A DNA stretch of 20,320 nt from positions 1-20,320 of the forward strand of contig CAXNAA020000545.1 of assembly GCA_964200075.2 (NCBI GenBank), given 5' to 3'. Position 1 is the stretch's first letter, and each line of letters starts with the position of its first letter. Below, piece by piece: positions 19,090 through 20,320 of the stretch. The DNA comes from Sphacelaria rigidula (Eukaryota; Phaeophyceae; Sphacelariales). Under the pieces are notes generated by a model. It worked only from the letters and a program-made list of their open reading frames with translations. It searched no databases and was not told where the DNA came from. A program made the position numbers and the translations under genes.

Positions 19090-19163
19090 GGGTACATCCA
19101 TCTTGTGGATAACGACCAGTATGACCAAGGTTGGGTCCCTCGAAGATCCGTTGATGTGTGACA
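19090..19163 (+). repeat. short dispersed repeat, copy 2
   Basis: GGGTACATCCATCTTGTGGA, then TAACGACCA, then CCCTCGAAGATC and TTGATGTGTGAC. Same orientation as 13039-13103. Confidence 0.6.
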
Positions 19164-19536
19164 ATCGAATCAAGTAAACAGGATGAACACCATAGTATCA
19201 TCCATTGTACGTCAGTTGCAGTGTGGGTATCATGAAAATTTGGTCAACATTTGTCGCATGTTTCAGGTGTTGCTGTACCGTGGGTTTTGGGGCCGTGAAG
19301 GGTTTGCAAGAAATTATTTTGATGATCGACTAGTCTTGACTCCGCAACACACTGTTGATGTTGCGATTGCTATGAGTTAATGGCAACAATCGTGGCACCA
19401 GAGACTCGCACCCTCTCGCCACCCGTTGGACATCTGATAAAGTCAGAGTTTCCAGTGCAGTAGTCGTTCGCAGTATTTGATCCCTAGACAGCACGGTTCG
19501 CCTCGAGACCGTTTCGCCGGCTGACGGTCCAGGGAC

Positions 19537-19573
19537 AGGCAGGGGTTTCCAGCGGGGGGGGAGGGGGAGCGGG
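19537..19573 (+). other. G-rich tract
   Basis: An AGGGG run followed by a G8, an A, G5 and G3 runs. It can form a G-quadruplex on paper. Confidence 0.6.
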
Positions 19574-19930
19574 AATGAGTGCTTATTCTTTGATCAGCCA
19601 AGCGTGTTGGCAATGATCCGTTGGAAAGTTCTAAGCTAGAATGAAAGCCCAAACCAAAGAAGCTGACCACTATAATAGTGCTGATTAGTCAATTGGTTTA
19701 AAAACTGAATAATCTGTGTTCAAATTCGAAAGAACACGATGGGAAACAAATCTCTCAGAGTAGACTTGTGGACAAATGATACCGGAAGGTTTCGAGGTCT
19801 TATCTGTTCCACATCGACAAGGGGCAAGTGTTCGTCAATGAAATCGTGAGTGCAATAATATTTCAGATGTCTTATGAAAGCTCTCCCGCAAAGTATCGAA
19901 TCTATACGTGAAAATCCTTCCTGAAATATC

Positions 19931-20284
19931 TTGCGAGTAATTAACAGGGGAGCCAACCCCTCCTCTGCAGGTCATTGTCCATGTTGGAGGGAGGTAGGAA
20001 TGATTAGGGCACATTCACCTACGTTGACCGATGTTCCGGGTCGTGTTTTAGGTTTATTTGGTACGGACACACCAGGCCGTCCATTGTCTTCTACTGCAGC
20101 CCGCGCTTCAGCAACCGCTGCGACTGACAAAGAACGTTCCGCAGCTAGTAAAAAAGCAGCTTCCGATAGAGTAGAGTCCGCCCGAGTAGCTGCTAATAGG
20201 AAGCCTCATGCACCGGGTGCGTTGTCGGGGGAAGTTGTAGGCCTGCCGTGGCCAGTTGAGACCAGGTATCGTTCATGTAATTAA
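19931..20284 (+). CDS. unrecognised open frame, Ala/Lys/Arg-rich middle
   Basis: A frame of 117 codons ending in TAA near the window edge. Residues about 50-92 are rich in A, S, K, R, E and D (for example SAASKKAASDRVESARVAAN), which could form a charged helix. No domain is recognised. There is no visible promoter or splice evidence, the length is within chance, and the start is only the first ATG. It may be an exon, a retroelement fragment or nothing; I list it because its amino-acid make-up is less random than that of other frames here. Confidence 0.18.
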   Translation: MRVINRGANPSSAGHCPCWREVGMIRAHSPTLTDVPGRVLGLFGTDTPGRPLSSTAARASATAATDKERSAASKKAASDRVESARVAANRKPHAPGALSGEVVGLPWPVETRYRSCN

Positions 20285-20320
20285 TTTACCCATTTTTGCC
20301 CACTCTCACACACATAACAC

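Larger units (their letters stand above)
18661..19930. other. no gene recognised
   Basis: No gene is supported. It holds the second copy of the short dispersed repeat (19090-19163) and a G-rich tract at 19537-19573. The frames at 18668-18931, 18866-19177 and 19443-19670 have no recognised domain. Confidence 0.5.

Overview
This window looks like repeat-rich eukaryotic nuclear DNA, probably intergenic or heterochromatin-like, with mid-range GC by eye. I could not assign a species. The eukaryotic call rests on a tRNA-headed SINE family in three copies, a decayed Ty1/copia-type retrotransposon, several non-autonomous DNA transposons with target-site duplications, and divergent tandem repeats. There is no operon-like gene packing, no Shine-Dalgarno pattern and no rRNA or CRISPR. 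There is one 8-base run of N.

No intact protein-coding gene can be supported. The longest open frames are about 150 codons. With uniform stop frequency, six frames of 20.3 kb (about 40,600 codons) should give one or two frames that long by chance. The only recognisable coding sequence is a minus-strand copia Gag and protease remnant at about 10.4-11.8 kb, broken by stops and frameshifts.

Layout. 1-5.8 kb is a pile of nested mobile elements. It holds a dispersed repeat in two inverted copies (147-405 and 4111-5246), the second split by an 889-bp TA-flanked element made of two tandem fold-back units. It also holds a short fold-back hAT-like element (941-1136) and three SINE copies (A 1689-2470, B 3684-4038 reversed, C 5405-5762). 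SINE A is itself split by a 426-bp hAT-like element with a perfect 8-bp duplication and an internal 41-bp minisatellite. 5.8-8.4 kb has no recognised gene and one 298-bp inverted-repeat element (7192-7489). 8.4-12.9 kb is a candidate degenerate LTR retrotransposon on the minus strand: two direct repeats (8405-9225 and 12320-12885) flank the Gag/protease remnant, and a second fold-back hAT-like element sits beside the first repeat. 12.9-20.3 kb has no recognised gene. It shows a long G+T-rich plus strand (about 15.3-18.9 kb), G-quadruplex-like tracts, an array of divergent ~150-bp tandem repeats (17.9-18.66 kb) and a short dispersed repeat.

The parts do not form a pathway; the layout records successive insertions. 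The best-supported insertion events are the hAT-like element into SINE A, where removing it restores the sequence seen in SINE C, and the two fold-back elements with matching 8-bp duplications.
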